Of a stretch of 64,000 nucleotides of DNA, positions 15,926-28,096 are shown one piece after another. Under the pieces are notes generated by a model. The model made no database searches and was not told where the DNA came from. It saw only the letters and a list, made by a program, of their open reading frames with translations. This DNA comes from Phaeosaccion multiseriatum (taxonomy: Eukaryota; Ochrophyta, other classes), in contig OZ218954.1 in NCBI GenBank assembly GCA_965112735.1, forward strand, positions 2,046,001 to 2,110,000, in the 5' to 3' direction. Position 1 is the stretch's first letter. The number at the start of each line of letters is the position of its first letter. Made by a program: the position numbers and the translations under genes.

Positions 15926-17886
15926 CTACGTCTTGGCTACCACCTCGAAGCTGTCAATGGCCTTCTTCAGGTCGGGCCCACAGGAGTCCCACTGGTCCGC
16001 CAAGGCCGAGGCCCATACCTGAGCAGGAGGGGCCAACACATCACATCTACGTCAAGGGAGAGGGAGGGGAGGAGGGGAGGAAAGAAAAGAGAGACACAGA
16101 GGAAGGAGGTAGAGAGGGAGAGAGACGAGACTCCGAATCAACCCAACACCAGAGGGAGCCTTCTGGTGATGCTGCTCTGTGTGGTCGATCTTAAAGGGCA
16201 GGCAGCAAGAGCAAGCCCTGGCTAGCGCACGCACTCAGCACCCCCGTCCCCCCCGTCTTTCGCGTACCGTTATGACCTCTCCATCAACGTCGCCAAGGAG
16301 AAACGCCCTTGCGTCCGTTCTGCGAATCACGGGGTCTTGGGGTATGGCATCTGGCGTCCCGCTAGGGGCCTGCGCCAGTCGGGCGGTGGGGCGTTTTTAA
16401 AGAAGATCGTGGGCGAGGTGGGTGGGTGGGTTTTGTTGGGGTCGAAGGAGGGGCGTTCGGCATTGCGTTTAAAGTGTCTCTGTCAGCATAGGGGTTGTCA
16501 GGAGAGAGAGAGAGGCTGCTATGACAGCGATGTCAGGACAGGGAGGGAGGATGGAGCATGAGAATCAAGCACCTATCACGAAGCATCTGGCAAATTCCGC
16601 CATACCCCCCCTCTTGGCCTTGCTTGGGAGCAGCAGCAGCAGCAGGAGCAGCGTGGTAGATAGATGGACACATGTGGTGCAAGCTCCCGGCACAGCACTC
16701 ACGTTTCCGGTGAGGTACATTTTGACGATTAGCTCCACGGTAAAGTCCAGCTGCTTGTCCGACTGAGACGCCGAGAATACTCTCGTGAGGGGGTTCTTTT
16801 GCTTCACATTCCCATCTCGCTGAGCAAACGGGACAAAGAGCCAGAGCGACGTGACGATTCGCATTGTCGTGGTGGGGGGGGAATGGGAAACAGAAACAAT
16901 CGTCAGCGCGCAGAGCGTTCCTTTCCATTAGGAGCATCTCCTCAAGCGGTCCGTTGTTCCGCTTTCTTACCTGCCTCATTAGCAGGTCCGCATTGCCTGA
17001 GGCAAAACAATCGGGGCAAATCAATAAGTTTGAAGTGCCGTTACGCACGCCTCAGAGGGGGGGCAATGACGGGCGAGCACCAACAACTTACCCTTGGCTT
17101 TGAGAATGTCGTTGAAGGACATCATGCTTCCTCCACTGTAGTATCCGGTCTCCTTCAGCAAGTCCCGCATACTGCTCACCGTTACGCTCAAGGTGCACCC
17201 TGCGTGTCGCAGCAGAGATGCGATGATGGGAAAGAGAAGTGTGGTGATGAGTTCAAGTCGGACTTCCTCTTCCTCCTCAATCCCAATCACTACTGACCTT
17301 TTGTATAGTCCCCCATGGCCACTGTGGTGCCCACTCGATCCTTCAGAAGGCCCGTCTCTATTGGCCGGAGTACGGGACGCGGGGTGGAGGGGCGGGACTC
17401 GGCATTAGCAAGGGCATTACTTATTCCCCTCTGCTCCATCTCCTCTCTACATTTCATCTCATGTCCTTCCTTACTCTTGGGTTTTCTGGGCGAGAGAGTC
17501 CAGCCCACAGGATACTCGAGGGCGTATCCAATCTTTTTGTCCACGTATCTCCTCGTCTTGATTGACGCAGCCCGCTGCGCCGCCGCTTCTCTCTCCCCGC
17601 CCCCTCGACCCAGGTCCTCATAGGTCTCTGTTACCAGGCCCTCTGCCAGTCCCTCTGCCACCACTGGGGCCGCGACGCCAGTCAATGCCGCAGTGAGCAA
17701 GGGGGCGAATCCGCAAAGAAGCGCCGCTCTCCTGTCCAAGTCGCCCCCTTTGTCGTTAGGCTTTGTGCTTGCATTTAGAGCAGAAGCTCTCTGCCGAGGC
17801 AGCAGAGTAGAGCTCTGCAGGAACGATGCAATCGGCCGCGCACAGAGAACCAGGGCCGTCACGATGACAGACGGAAGCCGCACCAT
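15926..17886 (-). CDS. PsbP-like thylakoid lumen protein
   Basis: Six exons: 17886-17298, 17199-17092, 16996-16971, 16819-16703, 16369-16268 and 16018-15926; phases agree, 344 residues. PsbP-family proteins act in the lumen around photosystem II or NDH assembly. Targeting is tripartite: a signal peptide ([22 protein letters not shown]) with the ASF cleavage signature, a transit segment, then DRRAALL plus a hydrophobic stretch ending in an Ala-rich site (AAPVVAEG), the twin-arginine lumen signal. The fold is visible in [12 protein letters not shown], the strand [14 protein letters not shown], and the end helix [12 protein letters not shown]. Exon 3 codes for only nine residues. An upstream in-frame ATG at 17916 is less likely because it would bury the signal peptide. 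It is divergently paired with the aldo-keto reductase. Confidence 0.88.
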
Positions 17887-17976
17887 CGTTCTCTCTTCCC
17901 AAAACGCAAACACCAAATTTCGTATGTCAACGATGGGCTCCCCCGGCCTTCCCCCTTTTTCTCCACCACCTCTGGT
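17887..17976. promoter_or_regulatory. Compact bidirectional promoter, PsbP-like (-) / AKR (+)
   Basis: Only 90 bp separate the two start codons. Both 5' UTRs and the core promoters must lie here or overlap the genes. CT-rich on the + strand. Confidence 0.5.
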
Positions 17977-20179
17977 ATGGGCTTTCGACCTCTTTCCTCT
18001 CTGCTCTTGTTATCGCTCTCCCGAAGAGGAGCCACTGCCTTTGCAACCGGTGTTTGCGCGTCCTCCTCCTCCCGATCGTGCGCGTTCACGACGAACATGG
18101 CATCATCAGACGCGGCCTCGGGTGTGGCGGAGATTCAGGCCTTCCCCCTCACCTCAGGCCCCAAGGCCCTCCCAGCAGTCGGTACGCACGCCAACCGTAC
18201 TTTGTTGCTGTTTGAATAGGCCGCTTCGCTTCGCTGACCTCCCGTTCCCCGCTTCCTCCATGGTAGGCCTCGGCACATGGAAGAGCGAGCCCGGTGCAGT
18301 GTACGAGGCTGTGCTGGAGGCTCTGAAGAGCGGATACAAGCACATTGACTGCGCGAGTAACTACATGAACGAGCACGAAGTTGGAAGAGCCATGAAGGAC
18401 TCGGGCGTGCCGAGGTACGCTGGCCTCTCTCTCAGGGGGGTGTGGCCGCCTGCACTGATATATATTGCGTCTTTCCCCTCCTGCCCACCGCAGGGACGAG
18501 ATTTTCCTCACCGGCAAGCTGAACAATCCGTACCATCGCAAGGAGCACGTGCGTCCCCACTTGATGAAGACCTTGAAGGACCTCCGGGTGGACAGCCTCG
18601 AGTGAGTGAAGCGCGAGAGAGCAGGCTCAACTCCCACTCTCCCTCTCTTGCGCGCGTATTTTCTCTCCCCCCTACTCTCTTGTTCCCGTGCTCACTCTCT
18701 CGCATACTTTCTTGCGGCCGTGCTCCCTCTCTCTCTCCCTTTCTCTCTGTCTCTCTCTCTCTCTACCCCACCCTCTCCAACATCTCTCCCCCCCCCCCAC
18801 TCTCTCTCCAGCTTGTACCTGATGCACTGGCCCGTGGCCTTCAAGCACGTCCCCTTCGACATGGACAAGGAGGGCATCGACGCCTATGAATCAGACCCCA
18901 ACGATTCCTCCAACCTTGACGACGGGGTCAGCATCAGGGAGACATGGGAAGGTGAGGGAAGAGTCTAAGAAGAAGACGAGTCTGAAGAAGAATCATGTGG
19001 GCTGTCTTCAACGCCTCTTTTGTGGTCGCTGCGAGTGTCTCCTTTCGGCTCCTCTTGCTTCGCTCCTGGCTCTTCCTCTTGTCCTCCTACTTGCTCCTCC
19101 TGCCACTGCTGCTCGGCATTGGCACCCGCCCTGTGCCAGATTCCCGCGCACCCAACCCCGCACCCCCCCCTTGCCCTTTTGCAGCCATGGAGGCGCTCTA
19201 TGAAGAAGGCTTGGTCAAGGCGATTGGCGTCAGTAACTTCAACGCGGGCTTGATGTGGGACCTCCTGACCTACGCCAAGGTCAAGCCCGCAGTGGTGCAG
19301 GTGGAGTCGCACCCGTATCTGCAACAAAAGGCCTTCCTGGAGGTGAGCACACGGACAGATCTCCTCCTAGGAGAGAGAAAGAGAGAGATGGGAGGGAGGG
19401 AGCTACCTCCGTCTCTTCAGTCGTGCGCTTTTGCTTCTTGTAACACTCCCCTCGGCCCCCGCCTTTCTTCTCATTCACATCACCGCGCTCAGTTCCTGAC
19501 CAAGCGGGGCATCGTGTTCGAGGCGTACTCTCCCTTGGGCTCAGGCGACTTCATCTCGGACGAAGAGCCCCGGGTGCTGCTGGACCCCGAGCTGCAACGA
19601 ATCGCAGACAAGCACGGCTGCTCAGTGGCCAACGTGTGCACCCGGTACGTGCAAGTGTAACGCTTTTGGTTGATTGTTGGATGGGTTTCCGGTGTGGGGG
19701 GAGTGAGGGAGTGGGGGAAGGAGTGATTTTGTAATTCTGACTGACGACGGACGGACGGACGGACTGACTGACTGACTGACTGACTTTGACGGGATGAGAT
19801 TAGTTCCCACAACACTCCACCGTCCCAACCCCTGCGTAGCTGACTAACTCAGTGAATGGGGGTTGATAGTGATAGGGTCACAGATCAATCACCCGTAGAC
19901 ATGACAGTCTGATCCGCAACAAGACTTACCCTGACATGACACCACCATCCCCTCCTGCGCGCAACACTCCACCGGTATGAAATCATCAGCTGGGGCGTTC
20001 AGAGAGGGACAGTGGTGCTGCCCAAGTCCGTGACCCCCGCTCGCATCGCCTCCAACCTCCACTCCACGGCCACGCTGCAGCTGGACGACGAGGACATGGC
20101 GGCCATCGCCAAGCTCGACCGGAATCACCACTTCCTTCGACCCAACGACTGGTACCAGGTGCCTCTCTTCACCCCGTAG
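17977..20179 (+). CDS. Aldo-keto reductase, plastid presequence
   Basis: Seven exons: 17977-18181, 18267-18414, 18494-18601, 18812-18951, 19185-19342, 19493-19644 and 19990-20179; phases agree, 366 residues. It is a NADPH-dependent carbonyl reductase of the AKR superfamily. The catalytic tetrad is visible: Asp and Tyr in [15 protein letters not shown], Lys in LTGKLNN, His in YLMHWPV. Cofactor-site features include [24 protein letters not shown] and [14 protein letters not shown] at the exon 6/7 junction. The N-terminus [24 protein letters not shown] is a signal peptide with ATAF resembling the plastid cleavage motif; an internal Met at 18097 (MASSDAASG) could give a cytosolic form. Substrate unknown. 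Confidence 0.93.
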
Positions 20180-20547
20180 TCTAGTAAAGTGTGATCTTAT
20201 ATAATTAAATATTTCCCCTGTATATTACAAAACAATGGACTCTCAGCCACCGACATGGAGATTGTCGGTGGTGAGGTAACATAAACAACCAGCTCAACAA
20301 ATCTCTATGCCCAAATCTTAATATGATGGGCATGTAAAACTCCTCCTAACTCACTTGTCTGAGTCTCCCTGTGTTCGTTCGCCTCCGCCTCCCCTTCGAA
20401 GAGGGGCTGCGCTTTGTAGTTAAAGCAACCTAATTGTCATGATAAATGTGTATGTACACTCTGGTGCTGCGGCTGCCGAGGTGCCCGAGAGTCTCTCCAC
20501 GGGTCGGTCGGTCCCAGCTGCAGCGCTAGAAGAGCAGTAAATATGGG
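20180..20547. other. Convergent intergenic region
   Basis: 3' flanks of the AKR (+) and the small FxPxV protein (-). AT-richer than the surroundings (TATAATTAAATATTT near 20198). A short inverted pair, CCACCGACA/TGTCGGTGG, at about 20249-20272 could form a hairpin. Confidence 0.45.
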
Positions 20548-21345
20548 CTAGCAAATGCAGGGTACATTCGCTGGTAGGATGACATCCACCGCTTGTGGTC
20601 CGCGCATTGAAGCAACATACTCTTGGATGGTGGTCGAGAACTCTTGTTTCGTTTGCCAGAGGTCTTGTCTTGGCGGGAGCTCCTCCTTGGTGGGGATGAG
20701 CACAACCCTGAGGAAGAGTACAATAGCAAGAAAGAGAGAGAGTGTATGCGTGCACTGATAAGGACACCGATACGTATGGATATGGATACATAGAACAGAG
20801 ATCGTCCACCTTTCGCGAGGAAACACCGGACAGGCCGATTCAGCGCACATAACTCATAGCCCCCCCCCCCCCCTTTTTATCCCCAGAGAGACACTGCAGT
20901 GACTCAGTCAGTCAGTCAATCAGTCTCCTTGCCGTCGCTCCCTCACCCACCTGACTACTGGCTTGAAGCTGACGGCTCTCCTCGCGCGGGCCTTCGCCGC
21001 GGCGATGCCCATCGGAGACGAGGACGTTGAGCGTAGGCATCCGGTCGTGTTGTGCCTCCTCAGTCGAATCATGTCTTCATCAATCATGTCGTCAAGCAAA
21101 GCCGGGTCCTCTCCCTCCCCCTCCTCCTCCTCCTCCTCCTCTTCCTCCTTCGCGGGCTCTTCTTCCCCCTCCTCTGATGTTGAACACGCCCCGGGTTGAG
21201 GTTGGCTTGCACAGAAGTGGTTAAAGGAGGTGCTGCCCATCGAGGGCAAGCTTCTCACTCTCGGCATCCCCCCTCTTCCCTCGCCGTCGTGCCGTCGTTG
21301 GCGTGACTGCACCCTTCGCCACCGCTGGCTCCTCGTAAAAGACAT
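20548..21345 (-). CDS. Unknown acidic protein with FxPxV...IP core
   Basis: Two exons, 21345-20951 and 20707-20548 (phase 2), giving 184 residues. The family is not named. The N-terminal half is Arg/Ser-rich, followed by a run of Glu (EEEEEEEEEGEGEDP) and DMIDEDMIRLRR. The structured part joins across the intron: AVSFKPVVR / VVLIPTKEELPPRQDLW, then QEFSTTIQEYV. The order VxFxPxVxVxxIPxxxxL...LW is one I associate with short uncharacterised heterokont proteins, which is a recollection and not a search result. An in-frame ATG at 21420 would add 25 residues. The C-terminus ends in CIC. Confidence 0.68.
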
Positions 21346-21783
21346 GGTAGCGGAAACGCCGCCAAGCACCTTCCCTTGTTGCCTCCTCCTTACACGCTTG
21401 CACGCCCACACGCTACGCACCTACTGTCCTCGGGATAGTACAACAGATACAGATATATCCGCGAAGAGAAAGCCTCTGTCTGATAAAGCCTGCAATTGTA
21501 ATGGGTGAATAATTGTTGGAGGCTTTTTTTGGCTTTTTTTTTTTGATCGGGGGGGGGGGGGTGGCGTCATCGACTTTTGGCCACGTCGTATTTTTTTTGT
21601 TGCCATTCACCAACCTTTTGGTCTTTTCGAGGGGGGGAAGTCCCACTGAACCTTGGAGGCCCAACTTAGAGCCCCAACTTTTCTAACCGAACTTAGAGCT
21701 TCCTTGGTTTCGAGGGGGGATGTCCCACAAACTGAACTTTCGAACGGGGCCTGGCGGCACGGACCGGCGCCAGCCGGCCTGAG

Positions 21784-22523
21784 TACTGATTTTGCGCCAG
21801 CCGGGGGCTGATTACTGATTACGGCCGGCGCACACCGTAATCTTGTCCAGGGTCGGAGGGAGGGATGGAGGGAGGGAGGGAGGGATGGAGGGAGGGAGGG
21901 AGGGAGGGAGGGAGGGAGGGAGGGAGGGAGGGAGGGAGGGAGGGAGGGAGGGAGGGAGGGAGGGAGGGAGGGAGGGAGGGAGGGAGGGAGGGAGGGAGGG
22001 AGGGAGGGAGGGAGGGAGGGAGGGAGGGAGGGAGGGAGGGAGGGAGGGAGGGAGGGAGGGAGGGAGGGAGGGAGGGAGGGAGGGAGGGAGGGAGGGAGGG
22101 AGGGAGGGAGGGAGGAGGGAGGGAGGGAGGGAGGGAGGGAGGTAGGGAGGGAGGGAGGGAGGGAGGGAGCGAGGGAGGGAGGGAGGGAGGGAGGGAGGGA
22201 GGGAGGGAGGGAGGGGGGGAGGGAGGGAGGGAAGGAGGGAGGGAGGGAGGGAGGGAGGGAGGGAGGGAGGTAGGGAGGTAGGGAGGGAGGGAGGGGGGGA
22301 GGGAGGGAGGAGGGAGGGAGGGAGGGAGGGAGTCGACCCTGGACAAGATAATCTGATTATTGATTACGGCCGGTGCAGCCGGCCTGATTACTGATTATGA
22401 CCGGCGCCAGCCGGCCTGGTTGCTTACAGCCGGTGACCAGCCGGCCTGATTACTGATTATGCGCCAGCTGGGGGCTGATTACTGATTACGGCCGGCGCAC
22501 ACCGTAATCTTGTCCAGGGTCGA
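21784..22523. repeat. Repeat module: direct and inverted repeats bracketing (GGGA)n
   Basis: A ~72-bp sequence containing GCGCCAGCYGGGGGCTGATT, ACTGATTACGGCCGGCGCAC and ACCGTAATCTTGTCCAGGGT occurs at 21784-21855 and again at 22451-22522. ATCTTGTCCAGGGTCG immediately left of the array is the reverse complement of CGACCCTGGACAAGAT immediately right of it (from 22334). Between lie about 480 bp of GGGA. Several CAGCCGGCCTGATTACTGAT copies follow to the right. Confidence 0.85.
21856..22333. repeat. (GGGA)n microsatellite, about 480 bp
   Basis: Tetranucleotide repeats with scattered T and G substitutions and single-base slips. No coding value. Confidence 0.97.
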
Positions 22524-22658
22524 TCTAGGCCTAGGCCGGGGGGGCTGCGCCAAAAATAGGCCTAGGCCGGGGGTTTAAAAGGCTGCCCGAATTTCGTCTC
22601 TAGGCCTAGGCTTCTAGGCCAGTCTGGAGCCGAAACCAAGGCCGAGCTCCTCTCCCCC

Positions 22659-22797
22659 TCAGGCCTTGGTACCCCCTCCGATGACGGCGGTGGCTGCCCT
22701 GTTGGCGGCAATCTCGCTGGCGTTGGAGGAAGCAGAGCCTCTCCTCACTCGCCCTCGTCCGTGCCGCGTCTGGAAGGGGGGGGGGGGTTGTGTGTGT

Positions 22798-22844
<47 letters not shown>

Positions 22845-25800
22845 TGGGGCATACGCGAGGGGAGGCCAAGCCCCGAGCAGCAGCGGCAAAGGAGCACATG
22901 ATGACCGCCGTGGGTCTTTCTACCGAGAAGGGGAGTTATAGCCCGCAGTCAACGCACAGTCATGCATACCCGTATCCCTGCTGCCCCTGCACCTACCCGG
23001 TCCATGCCGCTCTCCTCTACGGACGGCGCAACTCGGAAACCGACAGTGTACTTGAGCCCGAAGAAGAGCACCAGCCTGTGCGGCGGTGGTTAGAGGGGGG
23101 GCCGGGGGGTCAGAACGCACTAAGAGCATGGGCGAGCAACACAGACGAAGGTGAATAGACCACGGCAAAGGGAAAGGACACGCCTTGCCCATCCATCCCT
23201 CGAGTAAAGAGTCAAGAGGGCAGGGACAGGGGGAGAGGGGGCGCTCTCCCTCAAGTATACAGCAAAAGGCATCAGCCATCGCCTCCTCTCCTCTCCCCTT
23301 CCAGCTCCGGCCCTGGTCCCTGTCGTGTCGGCCTCGAATTTGCTCTGCTCACTGCGCTACTCACCCAGTGACAATGAGAAAGGGTATCTGCACCAGCAAG
23401 AAGACGACCTGCATGCCCAGCTGGTTGCCTCTACAACCGTACAACACCCCGCAGCACTCCCCACGCCCCAGCAGCTCCTCCGAGTAGGACCTCGTTGCGA
23501 AGAGTCCGGTGGCGATATTGCCCCATATGCCTGCGGCTCCGTGCACGATGCTCGCCTCCACAACATCGTCAATCTTGAAGTGGATCAAGACTGCGTGCGT
23601 GCGTGCGTGCGTGCGTGTGTGTGCGCCCCATGCCACCACAAAGGGGGGTGCATGCGGTGTTGTAGTACGTGAGGGAGGGAGGGACGGACGGAGGAAGGGA
23701 GTTGGTGGGTGAGTTGGAGGGACCGAGAGAGAAACGCACAGGGCATCGGGGCAGCCTTTGCCTCTTTGCCTCTGACGCAACGCCACAGCCTCCATGGCTT
23801 CTCTCCAAAGCCCGTGTCCTCTCATCCCTTCCGAGAGGACAAAGCATGTCTCGCCTCTCCTCGTGCGCCCCTCCCCCCCCCCCCCCTCCTTCTTGTCTAG
23901 CATGCTCACCGATAGACATCATGTAGTAAAAAGCACCGGCTATCACGCCAATCACAAAGGCGCCCTCGGGTCTGACGATGGCACAGCTCCCTGTGATGGC
24001 CACCAAACCCGACAAGAGGCCATTGTTCGTCTAGAGAAGGAGGCGAGGTGCAGGGGAGAACGGAGTCCGGGGGGGGGGGAGGTCAAGTCCATGAGGAGAG
24101 AACAACGAGAACGCCACCGGTCGGACGAAAAAATCTTCCCATCCCTCACCACCCCCATGCCAGAAAGGTGGGGCATTTGATGCTGGCGAGGCAGGCAAGA
24201 AAGAGAGGGCAAGTGAAGCACACACCTTGTACGTGTCGAACTTCCCTTCCCGATACCGCACCAGCATCATGCATGTCAACGTGGCTGAAGCAGGGGCTAC
24301 TGCGGTGTTCATGAAAGCACGAGCCGCCAGCATCGTCCGGCTGCTAAAGTTACCCACTCCGCCACTGGAGGGAGAGAGAGAGAGGAAAGGAGGGAGGGAG
24401 GGAGAAGAGAGAGAGGGAACGAGCAAGAGAGATGAAAAGAGAGTGACACAACAGAGAAGAGAGAGTTGGCAGGGACACAAGTGGTTGTGTGAGCTATGCG
24501 AAGGGAAGGGAAGGCAAGGGGCAGAGCGAGAAACAAGGGGGCAACCACGAAGCAGCGGGGAACAGACCATGCCGTGCCCTTCCTTGCTCTTCAAGGACAA
24601 GACCATCATGGGCACTTACGCGTTGAACATGAGCCAGCCCGCCCTGTGTGTGTGTGTGTTTGTGTGTGTTTAAATTGAGGCGGTGGAGGGGGGAGAGGGC
24701 AACACAGGAGCGGGGGGTGGGGCTTAGTCGCGGCTCATCGTGTCTGAGAAAGGATTCATTCCACTGCTCCGTACACCAAAAACCCCACCACATACTCCAA
24801 GAGTTTGTGGGGAAGTGTTGCGTATCTGGAATCTCTTCTCCCCCTCTCCCACACGCAGGGATACCCCCTCCCCTCTCCATCCTGCTCCCTCCCTTCCTTA
24901 TCTCTACCTCCCTCCCACTCGTTTCTCTCTCTCGCCAGCACACGTTCGGCATCTCCCTCCCCCTAGCACACACTTGTTCTCTTTCTTCTCTCTCTGTGGT
25001 GTGCGTTAACTTACCACATGATGAGGACTCCGAGGGTGTTGAGGGCCGGGCTCTGCTGATTCATCTTCACTGGGCCGCCGACGGGGGAGAAACGCCCAGT
25101 ACGCGGACCCGCAATGATGGCGGCGAGCAGGGCATACACTGCGTGGGCACAGCCGACGGTGGGGTAATGGACAGGGAGATACACGCACACACAGAGAGAG
25201 AGAGAGTGAGAGGGAGAGAGAGAGAGACGGAGAGAGAAAGAGAGGACATGGGAAAAGGTGAGACGAATATATACACCGAGAGAGAGATGAGAGATATGGA
25301 GCGGCAGACGGGGTTTGCGGCAGTGCGTGCGACGGGAGAGATGAAGTGAGCTGAGATGAGCATGGGGCCTTGCTGGCGAATGGGGCGGCATCACAGAGGC
25401 GCAAGGGTAGACGCTGTAGGCAGGAGTAGTAGACGGGAATAGACAGAGCAAGCAGGGAAGAGGCGAGACAAAGCGATAGAGGGTGCAGCAGGGTCTGTCG
25501 AACCCACTGGAGGCACAGAGCCTGAGTCGCGACGGCGCAAAGACAGCTTCCGGGCCCCCCTTCTCCTCTCCTGGTAAGAGGTGTCACTTGTCATTGTCCT
25601 TACCTCCTCCTGTGACGTGCACAACGGTGGTGCCCGATATGTCAATGAGTCCACAGCCGAGAAATGGATCCTCATCTTCTCCGGACATCAGACGACAAGG
25701 GGGGCAGAGGCAAGCAGAGGCAGCAGGCAGGGCGAGCAGAGTAAGCATCTCCACAAAGCATGGAGCGCACAGCACAGCAGCAAAGCGCGTTTCTCTACTC

Positions 25801-27580
25801 GTCAGCACACCCATCCCCACTCCTCTCAAGACAGCTTGTTCCGACCTCAGCGCCGGCTCTACGCTAGGCACGTACTTTGAAAGCTCGCCCAGCCGTCATC
25901 ATTCCACGCCCAGTGCACAATTATTGGGTACTGTTGGTGCGGGTGCGTGTGCGTGGTCCAAAGATGCACAGCAAAGGACAATGGAGGGGGCAAGACCAAA
26001 ATGCGAGAGAAAGGTGAGGAAGAGTGACAGCACGACAAATGGAAGGGCAACGGGTGGGGTGGGGTCTGGAGCGAAGTGCGACAAGAGGGAACATCGAGAG
26101 ACCAACAGAACAAACGGCACGCCGAGTCATCAGCAATGCAAGCAGCTTGGGGAGACTCGATGGACCATAGACGAGGAAGAGACACTGGCATTGCAGCAGG
26201 TGCGGTATCAGTATCGGTGGTAGGGCGGCGGGTGACTCACAAAAAGAGCAGTGAGGAAGGTAGCGTAGATGATGTAAGCACACACGCTCACTCTTTCTGC
26301 CAGCGCTCCAGAGACAATGGTGGTGGCCGTGGCTGCGAAAGACCACTGTGGGTGTGCGGATGTGAGTGTGTGTGTGAGAGAGAGAGTGAGAGATAGAGAG
26401 AGAGAGAGAGAGAAGGGGGTGGAGGGGGAAGAAGACAGACAGAGAAAGGCGGAGAGAAAAGAGACACGAGAACAACAGACAGGGGGGAAAGGGGCAGAGA
26501 GTGAGGGGAGGATGCGACAGGAGTATTCAAGCAGTCCTTGCGCCTGTACACATTCTCCCCATAAGAAAACACACCTCAGCAAACAACAAAGGGTGTGAAA
26601 TTCACACACACGGCCTCCAAAAGCATGTCCAATCTCGGTGCCCGGTCACACCCCAACACTTACCTCGAATATAAAGTCTGCGTACTCCAGAGCAGATCCA
26701 TCGTTGCCAAGGTTTGCGCTGGCGCTGTGGAGAGTAAAGAGAGATAAATACCCAGAGTGGGAAACCGACTACAATGAGCCCAAATACATGATGTGGTAGT
26801 GCGAGCAGATAGCAGCAGCAATAGCAGCAGCAGCAGCAGCCCCCCCACTCACTTGAATGCGAAATTGGAGGTCCCGAAAGAATTACTACTGCTCTTTCCG
26901 TACGCCACGCCATAGCCGATGAGCCACCAAGCTATGGCCCCCAGCGTGGCATCTGCCGATCGATGGGTGTGTTAAAAGGGAGGGGGACGACAACAACGCT
27001 TCAGGCTTTGGGGGGAAGAGGGATACGAGGCTTGAGGACAGGAGACAATAGACCCAGTATCCGCTTGGGGACACTCCGGAGCAGCACAAGTTGCCATGGG
27101 TCATTGGTGTTTGCCCTTCCACCTCTTCCTCTTCTTCTCTACATGGAATACCAACCACACTGACTCACCTCCTATGTTCTTCACCAAGATAGTTTTGGTG
27201 TTTTTGAGATCCACTGACCCCACCTCCACCATGGCGAAGCCTGCCTGCATGAGGAGGATGCATACCGTTCCAAACTACGGGACACAAATACGCACACAGC
27301 AGGACATGACGAGCACAGTCAAGTGAATTAAATCAAAATGACAATCGCCCCCAAGCTCCCCCGAGCTCATCCCCCTTCTACGTCTCCCTCCTTCCTCTCT
27401 GCGCAGTCCAAAGTCGTCGTATGTGTCAGTCTCACCACCGCCCTGCGCCTCACAAGTCTGGTAATAAAAAAAACCATCGTTCCTCACTCTCACCAGTAAG
27501 AAGAAGACATCTACAACAGCTTGGTTCACCGACCCCGCTTCCAGCTCCTCAATCCGCTCCAGCAGGGCCGCATCCGACAT
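22659..27580 (-). CDS. Ammonium transporter (AMT/MEP/Rh family)
   Basis: Fourteen exons: 27580-27494, 27274-27169, 26952-26853, 26724-26664, 26345-26241, 25930-25876, 25675-25604, 25138-25015, 24643-24620, 24364-24226, 24030-23910, 23590-23365, 23075-22997 and 22769-22659; phases agree and the total is 469 residues. It is a plasma-membrane ammonium channel/transporter with eleven TM segments expected. Hallmarks: TVCILLMQAGFAMVEVG (TM1), NFAFNASAN, the periplasmic-gate Trp/Phe region WSFAATATTIVSGALAER, DISGTTVVHVTGG with the first pore His and conserved Asp, and IDDVVEASIVHGAAGIWG with the second pore His. Exons 9 (24 nt) and 7 are tiny. The last exon is inferred from phase; an additional small exon in intron 13 is possible. 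Nearly every intron carries GA/CT or CA repeats. Confidence 0.95.
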
Positions 27581-28096
27581 CAGACAGCCCTCGCAAGTCC
27601 AAATACGGACGGGACGTAGGTGCAGGGATCCAAACCGACTTCAATCCGCCCCAACGAGCATCCCCTCCTCCTCCTACTACTACTCCTGTCCAGCGCTCAT
27701 GTATAAGCCAGCTGTGGTACAAGGGCGCGGGGGCAGGTCTTTATGTCCAAGTGGGGGGGGGGAGGGGGCCCCAATAAGAGCAGTCCAAAGCTCCTGAGGG
27801 GGGGCGTCGCTGACGCTGCTGACGCTGCTGCCGCTGCTGCTCTTGCTGGTGCTGCTACAAGGCTGCAGCAGCAGAGTGTCTGGCTCCTGGTGTGGTGTTG
27901 GGGAAGGGGCAGCCTCTTGTCATAAGAAGAAAACACACAACGTCGTAGAGATGTAGAATGGCACCCAGCGGATGGGCTCCCAAAAAAAAAAAAAAAAAAA
28001 ATTCGGGTAGAGAGAGCAGCTGAACGGTGTTTAAAGACAAACGCCTAAAAGCTTGAAAAGAAAAGCTTTAAAGCTCGAATAGCTCTGACCGACCCC
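27581..28096. promoter_or_regulatory. Divergent upstream region, AMT (-) / Tim17-like (+)
   Basis: About 516 bp including a GCT/CTG-rich patch (27805-27880) and a 20-base A run at 27981-28000. A nitrogen-responsive site would be expected for an AMT, but none can be named from sequence. Confidence 0.4.

Larger units (their letters stand above)
21346..22658. other. Repeat-rich intergenic region
   Basis: It lies between the FxPxV gene and the ammonium transporter stop. It holds homopolymer runs (21526-21600), a pair of direct repeats, a (GGGA)n array within inverted flanks, and three TAGGCCTAGGC copies. No gene is seen. Confidence 0.6.

Noticed and set aside
19901-19989. Exon 7 of the AKR beginning at 19975 with YEIISW
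   Set aside because: No AG acceptor there; the AG at 19988-19989 restores [14 protein letters not shown], which fits the family exactly.
21819-22346. GREG/SLPP ORFs
   Set aside because: Entirely within the (GGGA)n array, no splice or start context.
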